The position numbers and the translations under genes are program-made. Below are positions 26,302 to 34,834 of a DNA stretch of 64,000 bases, piece by piece. The notes under the pieces are model-generated. The model made no database searches. It was not told where the DNA came from and saw only the letters and a list, made by a program, of their open reading frames with translations. Numbering within the stretch: position 1 is the first letter of the stretch; every line of letters begins with the position of its first letter. The DNA comes from an uncultured Dongia sp. (GTDB lineage Bacteria > Pseudomonadota > Alphaproteobacteria > Dongiales > Dongiaceae), in contig NZ_CAKZGO010000024.1 of assembly GCF_936916975.1 (NCBI RefSeq), positions 1 through 64,000 on the forward strand, written 5' to 3'.

Positions 26302-27183
26302 CTAGCCAACTCTATTGAGTACGAGGGACCCATCATCAATAGCTGCAGAGTATTCATCTGTTACACCGAGCGAGGATAACGGAATTGGATTAGTCCCCAA
26401 CGGATTGTGGATCAGGGATAAAGATATGCGATCATTGAGCATGTCTTTGCTTACCGCGCCGATTGCGGCACTGATTATCGCATACTCTTGAAGAAGAAAA
26501 TTGTCGGTACGCACAATCGCTCCATTCGAATCTCTAACGGATGGGCGAAACATTTGTTCAGCTGGCCCAAGAGTTCCGTCAGGCCGTACCGGAATACCCA
26601 TTGGGCCAATTGGCAAAACGGCCTCGACGATTCTTGGGAGGCGTGAAATTCCATTGCCGTCAACGAAGTAATCTCCCAACCCGCAACCATTTATGGCGAC
26701 GATCACGCCGTCGCCAGGTTCGACAATTCCCTTTGCCAAATATTTGGCGACAACATCCTTTTTGGTTCTAAGCACTCGGACCCACCGACATAGCATTTCA
26801 TCATGAGGCACTCCTCTTGCCTCTGCGATCCCGGGCCTTGGTTGCTCCAACCATTCCTTCGGAATGTCTACTGGCATAGGGGCAATTGCTTCTACCCAAA
26901 TTCTTTTGCCGCCAATGCGCAAAGCAAAATCGGGACCCTCTCGACCAGCTTTTTTGGTAGGCAAGTTCTCTAGCTCTATTTCGTGCAAAGTGAAATGCCG
27001 ATACAGCATTGCTTCCCATAGAGCGGAATAGATTTTCCCCAGGTCGCCTGTCGCAACTTCCCGTATCAGATTAGGCGACGCGAAACCCGATGCGCGGTAG
27101 CTACCTAACAAATCTGCAAGGTGTTCAAGATACGGCGCAGGAAAGCCCCTTGCCTTCTTCAACCCTTCCAGTAGCTCGATCAT
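26302..27183 (-). CDS. Unrecognised protein with a possible nuclease-like core; AT-richer than neighbours
   Basis: 293 residues, no confident family. About residues 83-101 read GREGPDFALRIGGKRIWVE, an Asp then a beta-strand ending in Glu, reminiscent of PD-(D/E)xK nuclease folds, but the following lysine is absent (VEAIAP), so this is only suggestive. Other parts are GDGVIVAINGCGLGDYF and an IISAAIGAVSKDML helix. Base composition and codon choice are visibly less GC-rich than flanking genes, suggesting recent transfer. It sits 13 bp after the dipeptidase and 9 bp before the Nudix gene, so it may be translated from their transcript. Confidence 0.6.
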   Translation of the reverse strand: MIELLEGLKKARGFPAPYLEHLADLLGSYRASGFASPNLIREVATGDLGKIYSALWEAMLYRHFTLHEIELENLPTKKAGREGPDFALRIGGKRIWVEAIAPMPVDIPKEWLEQPRPGIAEARGVPHDEMLCRWVRVLRTKKDVVAKYLAKGIVEPGDGVIVAINGCGLGDYFVDGNGISRLPRIVEAVLPIGPMGIPVRPDGTLGPAEQMFRPSVRDSNGAIVRTDNFLLQEYAIISAAIGAVSKDMLNDRISLSLIHNPLGTNPIPLSSLGVTDEYSAAIDDGSLVLNRVG

Positions 27184-27196
27184 CGAGTTCCAATTC

Positions 27197-28255
27197 CTAC
27201 TTCCAACACACCTCCGCCACCCGCATGAAGTTCCCGCCCATGATGGCGATGACGTCGGCGTCCTTGTAACCGTGCTTCAAGAGCCCGGCGGCGATGTCGG
27301 GGAGGCGTTCGGGGGAGACGAAGCGCAGCGTGCTGAAGTTGAACTCGGCTCCCTTGACCTTGGGCCACCAAAGGGCCGGGTCTTCGCCGGCCGGCAGGTC
27401 GCTGTGGTCCTGGTCGAAGGAATAGTCGATGCCGATGCCGACATGTGCGACCCCGATCCGCTCGACCATGTAATCGACATGCCGGATGATGGTGTCGGTC
27501 GCGATATCGGCACCCAGGAAAGGCCCGATGCCGGTGATGGCGACGATGCCGCCGGTGCGGCCCACGGCCTTGATCTGCTCATCGTCGATGTTGCGTGGGT
27601 GGTCGCACAGCGCCTTGGCGTTGCTGTGGGAGAAGACCACGGGTTTGGTCGAGACTTCCATCACGTCGAGGCTGGTCTGCTTGGCGGAATGCGAGCAATC
27701 CATGATGATGCCGACGCGGTTGATCTCCTGCACCACCTGGCGGCCCAGTTTGGTGAGGCCCTGGTTCTTGCCGAAGCAGCCGCCGGCGATCTGGTTGTCG
27801 CGGTTGTAGGCCAGATGCATCTGACGCACGCCGAGATCGCGGTAGAGGCCGAGCATCGCGAGATCGTCATCCAGCATGACCGAGCCTTCGAGGTCGAAGC
27901 CGATTGCGAGCTTGCCTTCCTTCTTGGCACGGTGGATGTCGGCGAGTGTGTCGGCCAGCACGTAATGGTCCGGGTGGCGCTTGATCCAGTCGCGGAAGCC
28001 GGCGATGACGCGGATGCATTGACTGAGCGGGTTGAAATCCATGCCGACATTGACCGAGACGTAAGTGGCACCCGCCGCCCGATGGCGTTCGAGCGCGCTG
28101 CAATCGTAATTCGGCAGCAAGGGCAGGCAGGCATGGGCATCCCAGATGACGCTGTCCATATAGAGTTGCGGCCAGTCCTTGCGGGGGAGCAAAGGCTCGG
28201 TGGCTTTGGTGCCCCTCGGATGCGGTGAGGACTGGGTTTTGGTCGGCTTGTTCAT
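27197..28255 (-). CDS. Membrane dipeptidase family protein (peptidase M19, renal dipeptidase-like)
   Basis: 352 residues from the ATG at 28255, which follows GGAGAGA; a longer frame upstream lacks such a site. Metal-binding features of M19 amidohydrolases are visible: VIWDAHACLPLL near the N-terminus (the usual HxD appears as DAH), FDLEGS (Glu), MDCSHSAKQTSLD (first His), VVFSHSNAKALCDHPRN (second His) and GIGIDYSFD (Asp). It would hydrolyse dipeptides, possibly with D-residues. No signal peptide is clear. The usual HxD motif is altered, so activity needs testing. Confidence 0.88.
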   Translation of the reverse strand: MNKPTKTQSSPHPRGTKATEPLLPRKDWPQLYMDSVIWDAHACLPLLPNYDCSALERHRAAGATYVSVNVGMDFNPLSQCIRVIAGFRDWIKRHPDHYVLADTLADIHRAKKEGKLAIGFDLEGSVMLDDDLAMLGLYRDLGVRQMHLAYNRDNQIAGGCFGKNQGLTKLGRQVVQEINRVGIIMDCSHSAKQTSLDVMEVSTKPVVFSHSNAKALCDHPRNIDDEQIKAVGRTGGIVAITGIGPFLGADIATDTIIRHVDYMVERIGVAHVGIGIDYSFDQDHSDLPAGEDPALWWPKVKGAEFNFSTLRFVSPERLPDIAAGLLKHGYKDADVIAIMGGNFMRVAEVCWK

Positions 28256-28380
28256 CGGAATCTCTCCACTTGGGCGTGGGGTGATCTTATCGGCTGTTTG
28301 GGTGAGCAGGAAGGTCAACATGGGGGCTCGGGGGTGGGGGTTGTGGTGGGTTTTTCGGATGGAGTCTTTGGGTGGTGAGA

Positions 28381-28503
28381 TCCCCCTCTCCCCGACCCTC
28401 CCCCACGTTGGGGGGAGGGGCTCACCGAGTTTGTCGCGATGGTGGCGTTCAAGCTGGCTTTAGTCCCCTCCCCCCAACGTGGGGGAGGGTTAGGGAGAGG
28501 GGG
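28381..28503. repeat. CTCTCCC-family inverted repeat with long matching arms
   Basis: The left arm (CCCCCTCTCCCCGACCCTCC ... ACGTTGGGGGGAGGGG) is the near-exact reverse complement of the right arm (CCCCTCCCCCCAACGT ... GGGAGAGGGGG), separated by ~45 bp. Each arm also folds on its own. It lies between the dipeptidase start and the ABC-transporter stop. Confidence 0.9.
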
Positions 28504-28519
28504 CCTTCCTTACTTCAGA

Positions 28520-30367
28520 TCACGCCGCTTCCTCGTCATCCTCCTCATCCACCAACCCCAGCACCTGGCGGTCGAAGAGGCGGCGGTAGATGCCGTCCTC
28601 TTTCTGGATGAGGGCGGCGTGGTTGCCTTCTTCGACGATGCGGCCCTGGTCGAAGATCAGGATCCGCTCCATCGCGCGCACGGTCGACAGACGGTGGGCG
28701 ATGACGATGGCGGTGCGGCCATGGATCAGCCGCGCCGTCGCCTCCTGGATGAGCGCCTCGGATTCCGAATCGAGGCTCGATGTGGCCTCGTCCAGAATGA
28801 GGATCGGCGCGTCAGCCAGGAACGCCCGCGCCAGCGCCACGCGCTGACGCTCGCCGCCCGACAGCTTCACCCCGCGTTCGCCGACGAGCGTCCCGTAACC
28901 CTTGGGCAGCCGCGCGATGAAGTCATGGGCGTTGGCAAGACGCGCCGCCCGTTCGATCTCCGCCAACGTCGCACCGGGCCTCGCATAGGCGATGTTCTCC
29001 GCAAGAGAGCGGTGGAACAGCACCGGCTCCTGCTGCACGAGGGCGATCTGCGAGCGCAAGCTTGACTGGTTCGCCACCGCCACATTCTGCCCATCGATGC
29101 GGATCTCGCCCGACTGGATGTCGTAGAGCCGCTGGATGAGCTTGACGAAGGTCGTCTTGCCCGATCCCGAGAGCCCCACGAGCCCTACTTTCTCCCCGGC
29201 ATGAATCGTGACCGAGAAGTCCTTATAGAGCGGCGTCGCGTGGCCGGCGTAATGGAACGTGACATTGTCGAACACGATCTCGCCATGATCGATCTCGATC
29301 GGCCGCGCCCAATAGCCGTCCTTCACACCGAACGGTGTGGCGTGGATCGCCACCAGCTCTTCCATATCGTTCACGCTACGCTGCAGGTCGCGAATGTACG
29401 AACCGATGTCGTAGAGATAGCCGTGGATCACCAGATAGGCGGTGAGCACATAGGCAACCTCGCCGGGCGTCGCTTGCCCGTTCCACCACAGATAGAGCGC
29501 CATGCCGATGATGGCGGCACGCAAGGCAAGCAACATCGCTGATTGCAGCGTGCCGTTCATCGTGCCGCGCATCCAGGTGCGCGCTGTGCGGCGGCGCCAT
29601 TTCGCGATGATGCGATCGAGCAGGCTGTCCTCGCGCGCCTCGGCGCCGAAGCTCTTCACCACGGCGTTGCAGGTGATGGCATCGGCCAAGGCACCGCCCA
29701 ACCGCGTGTCCCACTGATTGGAGAGCGAGGCTGCCGGTCCCACGAACTTCACCGACAGTGTCGCCGCCACCGCGATATAGGCGATGGCGCCCACCAGCAC
29801 GAGGAGGCCCATCATCGGCCAGTGCCAGGCCAAGAGCAGGCTCGATCCCAAGAGCACGATGACGGCGGGCATGAGCGAGAGCAGCACCGTGTCGTTGAGC
29901 TGGTCGAGCGCCCACATGCCGCGCGTCACCTTGCGCACGGTCGAGCCGCCGAAGGTGTTGGCATGCCAATCGGTCGCAAAGCGCTGCACGCGCCAGAACG
30001 ATTCCTGCAGCAGCCGCGACATGGTGCGAAGTGTGAGCTGCACGATGCCCGCGAAGGCCAGGAACCGGAACGTCACCGCGACGAAGCCCAGGCCCATGAT
30101 GCTGCCGAGTGCGATGAGCGCGCTGCGCAGGGCCGCGTCGCTATGCGGTTGGCTCACCGCATCGATGAGATGGCCGGCGAAGAGCGGGATGCAGATGTCC
30201 ATCAGCGTCGCCACCGTGATGGTGCCGCCGGTCCACAGCACCAGCGGAATCTGCCGGCGCCAATAGCCGAGCGAAAACGCAAAGACGGCAGAGAAAGCGC
30301 TGCGCCGCAGTGGTTTTTTGGATGCGCCCACCGTGGCTGTGGCGGGCGCCTGGGTTATATCGGTCAT
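28520..30367 (-). CDS. ABC exporter, fused permease and ATPase (MsbA/MDR-like)
   Basis: 615 residues. A six-helix permease (SAVFAFSLGYWRRQIPLVLW, LMPAVIVLLGSSLLLAWHW) is followed by an ATPase with Walker A GLSGSGKTTF, signature KLSGGERQRVALA, Walker B ILILDEATSSLDSES and the H-loop VIAHRLSTV. The protein probably works as a homodimer moving a lipid or drug-like molecule outward; the cargo is unknown. It stands alone, with a repeat cluster downstream. Confidence 0.9.
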   Translation of the reverse strand: MTDITQAPATATVGASKKPLRRSAFSAVFAFSLGYWRRQIPLVLWTGGTITVATLMDICIPLFAGHLIDAVSQPHSDAALRSALIALGSIMGLGFVAVTFRFLAFAGIVQLTLRTMSRLLQESFWRVQRFATDWHANTFGGSTVRKVTRGMWALDQLNDTVLLSLMPAVIVLLGSSLLLAWHWPMMGLLVLVGAIAYIAVAATLSVKFVGPAASLSNQWDTRLGGALADAITCNAVVKSFGAEAREDSLLDRIIAKWRRRTARTWMRGTMNGTLQSAMLLALRAAIIGMALYLWWNGQATPGEVAYVLTAYLVIHGYLYDIGSYIRDLQRSVNDMEELVAIHATPFGVKDGYWARPIEIDHGEIVFDNVTFHYAGHATPLYKDFSVTIHAGEKVGLVGLSGSGKTTFVKLIQRLYDIQSGEIRIDGQNVAVANQSSLRSQIALVQQEPVLFHRSLAENIAYARPGATLAEIERAARLANAHDFIARLPKGYGTLVGERGVKLSGGERQRVALARAFLADAPILILDEATSSLDSESEALIQEATARLIHGRTAIVIAHRLSTVRAMERILIFDQGRIVEEGNHAALIQKEDGIYRRLFDRQVLGLVDEEDDEEAA

Positions 30368-30827
30368 GATTTTGCCGGTGAATCCAACGACTCACCGCCT
30401 CTTATCTGTTCCGGGGAAAAGCGGGGGCTGAACGGTGACGGCGCCACAGGCGGCGAGAGTCCCGATGCAAGGCCCCGGACGCAAAGCGCCCCGGCTATGT
30501 AAAACTTGGATGGAGAAAAGTGGTCTGAGTACAGGCCGCTAAGTGGCCTGTACGATCTCGCAGGGACCTAAGAGTGGTACGGCGAGATCATCAGGCCGGG
30601 GGATGTAAATGCGAGCATGTATGTCATGCGTGCCTCCCGGCGAAAGTTGTTGAAGGCCAAACCATAACCGCCCTGCGACATTTTGGCAAGAGGGTCTGCA
30701 CACAATACGTGCAGCAACGCGTCGCGTTATGTGCAACGCAAGAGAGGCGGCCTGCGATGACCGCCTCTCGCATTATTATTATCGTGATGACCCGTGACGA
30801 CGAATTAAAAAATCGTCCATTAAAGAA
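30368..30827. other. Intergenic region with two hairpins, no convincing gene
   Basis: 460 bp between two minus-strand genes. It holds the perfect inverted repeat GTACAGGCC/GGCCTGTAC (30529-30553) and GAGAGGCGG/CCGCCTCTC (30742-30769), the latter followed on the + strand by an AT-rich stretch. Frames of 65 and 94 residues here lack supporting features. It should contain the promoter of the ABC exporter and the 3' end of the binding-protein transcript. Confidence 0.5.
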
Positions 30828-32414
30828 TCACGCAAACCACCAGCGTTCGAAGACGTAGCCGCCGTCATGGTCGTAATTGGTGTTGAGGTCGCCATGCTCG
30901 ACCTTGGTGGAATGCGCCGAGGTGAAGTTGTTGAACATCAGCACAACGATGCCGCCATCGTCGTGGAGGATCTGCTGCATCTCGGCATACATGGCGCCGC
31001 GCTTGGCTTCATCGATCTCGGCGCGGGCGGTGAGGAGCAGCTGGTTGAACTTGTCGTTCTTCCAGAAGGTGTCGTTCCAGGCGGCTTCCGCCGCATAGGC
31101 CGTCGTGAACATCCAATCGGCGGTCGGACGGCCCGACCAATAGGAGAAGCACCAGGGCTTCTTCATCCAGACCGCATCCCAGTAGCCGTCATTGGCTTCC
31201 TTGATGACGTTGATGTCGATGCCGGCCTTGGCGGCGGATTCGCGCATCAGCACGGCGGTGTCGACGGCGCCGGCAAAGGCCGCATCGGCGGCCGAGAGAT
31301 CAACCTTGAGGCTGGAGAGGCCGGCCTTCTTCAAATGGAACTTCGCCTTCTCCGGGTCATAGGCAAAGGCCGGCTCCGGCTGGGTCGCGTATTTGATCGA
31401 GGGGGCGAGCGGGTTGTCGTTGCCGGCGCGGCCATGGCCGAGCAGGATCTTTTTCACGATCTCCTCGCGGTCGATCGCCCATTTCAAGGCGAGGCGCACA
31501 TCGACATTGTCGAACGGCGCCACGCGCACATCCATCGGCGCCACGTAATGCGAGAAGCCGGTGACGTCGGTGATCTTGATCTCCGGATTGCGCTCCAGCA
31601 TGCCGAGCGTCTTGAGATCGGTGCGGTCCATGTAATCGACATCGCCGGTGAGGAGCGCGTTCTGCCGCGCCGCCACGTCGACGATCGAAAGCATCTCGAT
31701 CTCGTCGAAATAGGGGCCGTCCTTGTGGAAGTTGGGGTTGCGCTTGGCGCTGAACTTCACGCCGGGCTGATACTTGTCCATCACGAAGGGGCCGGTGCCG
31801 ATGCCGGTCTTCCAGTCGATCGTGCCGTCGGCGGCCTGGAAGATCGGCAGGTGGTAATCGGTGGTGATGTAGGGGAAGTCGGCGCTGCCGGATTTCAGGG
31901 TGAAGACCACCGTGTCCTTGCCGTCGGCCTTGATGTCCTGGATGTCTTCCAGCACGGATTTTGCCGCCGATTTGGAATTCTCGCCGCGGTGATAGTTATA
32001 GGTAGCGACCACGTCCTCGGCGGTCATGGTCTTGCCGTTGTGGAATTCGATGCCCTTGCGCAGCTTGTAGACCCAGGTCTTGGCGCCGTCCGAACCCTCG
32101 ACGCTTTCGGCGAGATCGGGCACAGCGTTGTTCTTCTGGTCGATCGAGGTGAGGCAGGAGCCGATGACGAAGCCGACATCCGCCGAGAAGGCATTGGCCC
32201 AGGTCGCCGGATCGAGGCTATCCGAGGTCTGGCCGTGGCCGAGACCCGCGCGGAACTTGCCGCCCCGCTTTGGTTCCGCGCGGGCGGCCTTGGTGAACAG
32301 GGTCTCGGCCGCGGTGACCGTGACGCCGGCCGCCAGGGCCAACTGGATGAAGTCGCGGCGGCCCATGCGGCCACGCTGCGCCAAGGATTGCATCGTCTTC
32401 AGATCCATCGACAT
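30828..32414 (-). CDS. ABC transporter substrate-binding protein, SBP_bac_5 (peptide/opine/nickel type), Tat-exported
   Basis: 528 residues from the ATG at 32414, preceded by AGAGGGGC. A twin-arginine signal is present (GRMGRRDFIQLALAAGVTV, then a cleavage-like AARA). The mature part has SBP_bac_5 hallmarks: TSDSLDPATWANAF, WVYKLRKGIEFHNGKTMTAE, GTGPFVMDKYQPG and LALKWAIDREEIVKKILLG. It binds a peptide-like ligand in the periplasm for an ABC importer. No permease or ATPase gene of that importer adjoins it, so it is an orphan binding protein in this window. The regulator gene next to it is on the same strand. Confidence 0.92.
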   Translation of the reverse strand: MSMDLKTMQSLAQRGRMGRRDFIQLALAAGVTVTAAETLFTKAARAEPKRGGKFRAGLGHGQTSDSLDPATWANAFSADVGFVIGSCLTSIDQKNNAVPDLAESVEGSDGAKTWVYKLRKGIEFHNGKTMTAEDVVATYNYHRGENSKSAAKSVLEDIQDIKADGKDTVVFTLKSGSADFPYITTDYHLPIFQAADGTIDWKTGIGTGPFVMDKYQPGVKFSAKRNPNFHKDGPYFDEIEMLSIVDVAARQNALLTGDVDYMDRTDLKTLGMLERNPEIKITDVTGFSHYVAPMDVRVAPFDNVDVRLALKWAIDREEIVKKILLGHGRAGNDNPLAPSIKYATQPEPAFAYDPEKAKFHLKKAGLSSLKVDLSAADAAFAGAVDTAVLMRESAAKAGIDINVIKEANDGYWDAVWMKKPWCFSYWSGRPTADWMFTTAYAAEAAWNDTFWKNDKFNQLLLTARAEIDEAKRGAMYAEMQQILHDDGGIVVLMFNNFTSAHSTKVEHGDLNTNYDHDGGYVFERWWFA

Positions 32415-32490
32415 CCCCAAAGCCCCTCTTTTACGGTTTGACGCCCTAGCTACGTTAGGCACCGAGTGCGGCGCCCCTCAATGTTTTTAA

Positions 32491-33360
32491 TTAGAACACC
32501 GGTGCGTCGAATGCGACAAGTCGCGGTGCCAGCAGGGCGACACCGGGCAAGTGCTGCGTCAGGAAATCCCGCACGGCGGCGGTATCGCCAGGCGTCGCAA
32601 GCCAGCAGACGAGGTGATGGCGATGGCGCTTCACGGCATGGCGCGTGAGATCAAAGAGGCTGTCGGGGCTCGCCACAGAAACCGGCGCTCTGCCATGGGC
32701 GGCCAGGACTGCTATCGCAATCTCCAGCATCTCGCCGGCACCGATGAGGGCGATTTCCGCGTCACCGCTCTCTGCGAGAAGCTGGATGAAGGCATCGCGC
32801 AAGCGGCGGTAAAGCGCCAGTCCTTGGCCGAGATAGGCGCTGGCCAAGGCCTGCACTTGGCCCAGGCCGGCATCGGTCAGCAGATAGCGATAGCCGCCGC
32901 CCTGGCCTTGGGGGCGGTCGAGCTTGAGCAGCCAGCCTTCGCGCACGGCCTGCGCGGTATAGACATTGACCACCGCCAGCGAGACGTTGAGCATGGCCGC
33001 CAACCGCCGTTGCGAAAGATGCGGATCGGCGTGATAGGCGGACAGCGTCCGCATGGCGAGCTCGCGTTCCACATGGCGCTTTTCCTGGCGGATCTTGGGG
33101 AAAGGATAAGCACCCAGCAGGTTCTCGCCGATACCGGGGCGGGTGCCGGCGGGCGGGGGTGGAGGCGGACCCATCTGCGCCAGGTAATCCAGCGCCCAGC
33201 TTTTGGCCTGGGGCAATTCGGCCTGGCCGGTGCTTTTGACCAGCGGCCGGGCGCTGCCGGGGCGGCGGAATGCCGCCTGCCAGAACCGGGTCGGGCGGTC
33301 ACAGCGCTTGAAGAGGCGCACGCTATGGCCGGCGAGGAAGATCGATCTGTCCCGCGCCAT
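32491..33360 (-). CDS. Winged helix-turn-helix transcriptional regulator with a C-terminal Rossmann-like domain
   Basis: About 289 residues from the ATG at 33360; starts at 33465 or internally (MRTLSAYHADPH) are possible. The DNA-binding part reads LSQRRLAAMLNVSLAVVN then AVREGWLLKLDRP, a MarR-like winged helix of the kind found in EPS-associated regulators. The C-terminal part (IALIGAGEMLEIAIAVLAAHG) looks like a nucleotide- or sugar-sensing Rossmann segment. The central PPPPPP stretch is a linker. It is divergent from the cytosine-deaminase-like gene and upstream of the binding-protein gene, so it may control either. Confidence 0.72.
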   Translation of the reverse strand: MARDRSIFLAGHSVRLFKRCDRPTRFWQAAFRRPGSARPLVKSTGQAELPQAKSWALDYLAQMGPPPPPPAGTRPGIGENLLGAYPFPKIRQEKRHVERELAMRTLSAYHADPHLSQRRLAAMLNVSLAVVNVYTAQAVREGWLLKLDRPQGQGGGYRYLLTDAGLGQVQALASAYLGQGLALYRRLRDAFIQLLAESGDAEIALIGAGEMLEIAIAVLAAHGRAPVSVASPDSLFDLTRHAVKRHRHHLVCWLATPGDTAAVRDFLTQHLPGVALLAPRLVAFDAPVF

Positions 33361-33372
33361 GGCCTCAAACCG

Positions 33373-33393
33373 GGTGTGTGCAAGGTGTGTGCA
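33373..33393. promoter_or_regulatory. Direct repeat GGTGTGTGCA x2, 11-bp period: candidate operator
   Basis: Two copies at 33373-33382 and 33384-33393, one helical turn apart, in the 131-bp gap between the winged-helix regulator and the divergent deaminase-like gene. The position suits an autoregulatory site. If the regulator's true start is 33465 the repeat would instead be coding. Confidence 0.4.
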
Positions 33394-33491
33394 TTTATGG
33401 CACGATAACAGAGACGATGAGTCCGGCCAAGGCAGACCAGGATATTTGTCATACGACTGAAACATAAGAACAGGGCGGCACAGGGTGGAAA

Positions 33492-34685
33492 ATGATGGCA
33501 GGCGATATTTTCGTTCGGGACGTTAGGCTGCCGAACGCAGAACGTGTCGATATCGGCATCAAAGGAGGCAAATTCGCGGAGATCGGCCCCGGCCTTGCTC
33601 CGCCGCCCGCGGCCCAGGTGATCGACGGCGCCGGCCGGCTGGCCCTGCCGGCTTTGGTCGAATCCCACGCTCATTTCGACAAGACGTTGTGGGGTCAGCC
33701 CTGGCGGCCGAACAGTGCCGGGCCCACCTTGCGCGACTATATCGACAACGAGCGCCGCATCCTGCGCGGGCTCAACGTGCCCATTGCGGCACGCGCCGGA
33801 AAGCTCATCGAGAACTGCATCGCCAAGGGCTCGCTGCATTTCCGCTGCCATATCGATGTCGATCCGGAATTTGGCCTGGCCCATGTCGAGGCGATGCTGA
33901 CGCTACGCGAGGTCTATCGCGAGATCATCACCATGGATTTCGTGGTCTTCCCGCAGACCGGCCTGCTGATCAGCCCCGGGACGGCGGCGATTATGGAGGA
34001 GGCGCTGAAGCTCGGTGTCGAGAGTGTCGGCGGGCTGGATCCTGCCGGCATCGACAACGATCCGATCCGGCATCTCGAAACCATCTTCGGCCTCGCCGAA
34101 CGCTATGGGCGCGGCGTCGACATTCATCTCCATGACAAGGGAGAGCTCGGCCTGTGGACGATCGAGCGCATCGCCGATTTCACCCAGGCGACGGGCCTGC
34201 AGAACAAGGTCGTGATCAGCCACGCCTATTGCCTGGGTCAGGCGAGCGAGGCGCGGTTGTCGAAGATCGCCGAGCGCCTCGCCGAGACCGGCATCAGCAT
34301 CATGACGACAGCACCGGCCGATACGGCGGCACCGCCGGTGGCGAGCTTGCGGGCGGCGGGCGTCAATGTCTGCATGGGGTCGGACGGTATCCGCGACGCC
34401 TGGTCACCGCTCGGCACCGGCGACATGCTCGAGCGCGCGCTGTTCCTATGCCTGCGTTTCGACTGGGCCAAGGATGATGAGCTGGCGGCGGCCTTCGATT
34501 GCGTGACGCAGGCTGGCGCCAGGGCGCTGGGCCTCGCGGATTATGGGTTGGCCGTTGGTCGCCTTGCCAACCTCGTCCTGCTGCCGGCGGAGAATATCGG
34601 CATGGCGATCGCGGAGCGCAATCGCGACCGGTTGGTCATCGCGCGGGGCAAAGTGGTGGCGGAAGGTGGCGTGTTTGGGGGTTAG
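33492..34685 (+). CDS. Cytosine-deaminase-like amidohydrolase
   Basis: 397 residues (ATG at 33492 or 33495). Amidohydrolase metal motifs: PALVESHAHFDKTLWGQPW (HxH), the HLHDKGELG His, VVISHAYCLG and CMGSDGIRDAWSPLGTGDML (Asp and the substrate region of the CodA group). CodA-type enzymes deaminate cytosine or related N-heterocycles such as creatinine or isocytosine; the exact substrate is unknown. It is divergent from the winged-helix regulator. A palindromic repeat follows downstream. Confidence 0.88.
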   Translation: MMAGDIFVRDVRLPNAERVDIGIKGGKFAEIGPGLAPPPAAQVIDGAGRLALPALVESHAHFDKTLWGQPWRPNSAGPTLRDYIDNERRILRGLNVPIAARAGKLIENCIAKGSLHFRCHIDVDPEFGLAHVEAMLTLREVYREIITMDFVVFPQTGLLISPGTAAIMEEALKLGVESVGGLDPAGIDNDPIRHLETIFGLAERYGRGVDIHLHDKGELGLWTIERIADFTQATGLQNKVVISHAYCLGQASEARLSKIAERLAETGISIMTTAPADTAAPPVASLRAAGVNVCMGSDGIRDAWSPLGTGDMLERALFLCLRFDWAKDDELAAAFDCVTQAGARALGLADYGLAVGRLANLVLLPAENIGMAIAERNRDRLVIARGKVVAEGGVFGG

Positions 34686-34716
34686 GCAGACCGCGCGTCA
34701 TGCCCGTCAACATATT

Positions 34717-34811
34717 CGTCATGGTACGCGAAGGCGTACCACCCACGAGTTGCTTTCATCGGTTGCCGACGAACTCGTGGGTGGTCGGCCTTCGCCGACC
34801 ATGACGATTTA
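34717..34811. repeat. Palindromic intergenic repeat (CGTCATG family), copy 2
   Basis: Left arm CGTCATGGT + ACGCGAAGGCGT + ACCACCCACGAGTT; right arm AACTCGTGGGTGGT + CGGCCTTCGCCG + ACCATGACG. The main arms pair and each holds a small side hairpin. The same architecture as 19558-19646 with different arm bases; nearly identical arms to 37247-37351. Confidence 0.9.
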
Positions 34812-34834
34812 GAGCGAGCGAACGAACGAACCCT

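Noticed and set aside
30539-30858. Small frames of 65 and 94 codons in the intergenic gap
   Set aside because: No ribosome site or family resemblance, and they cross hairpins.
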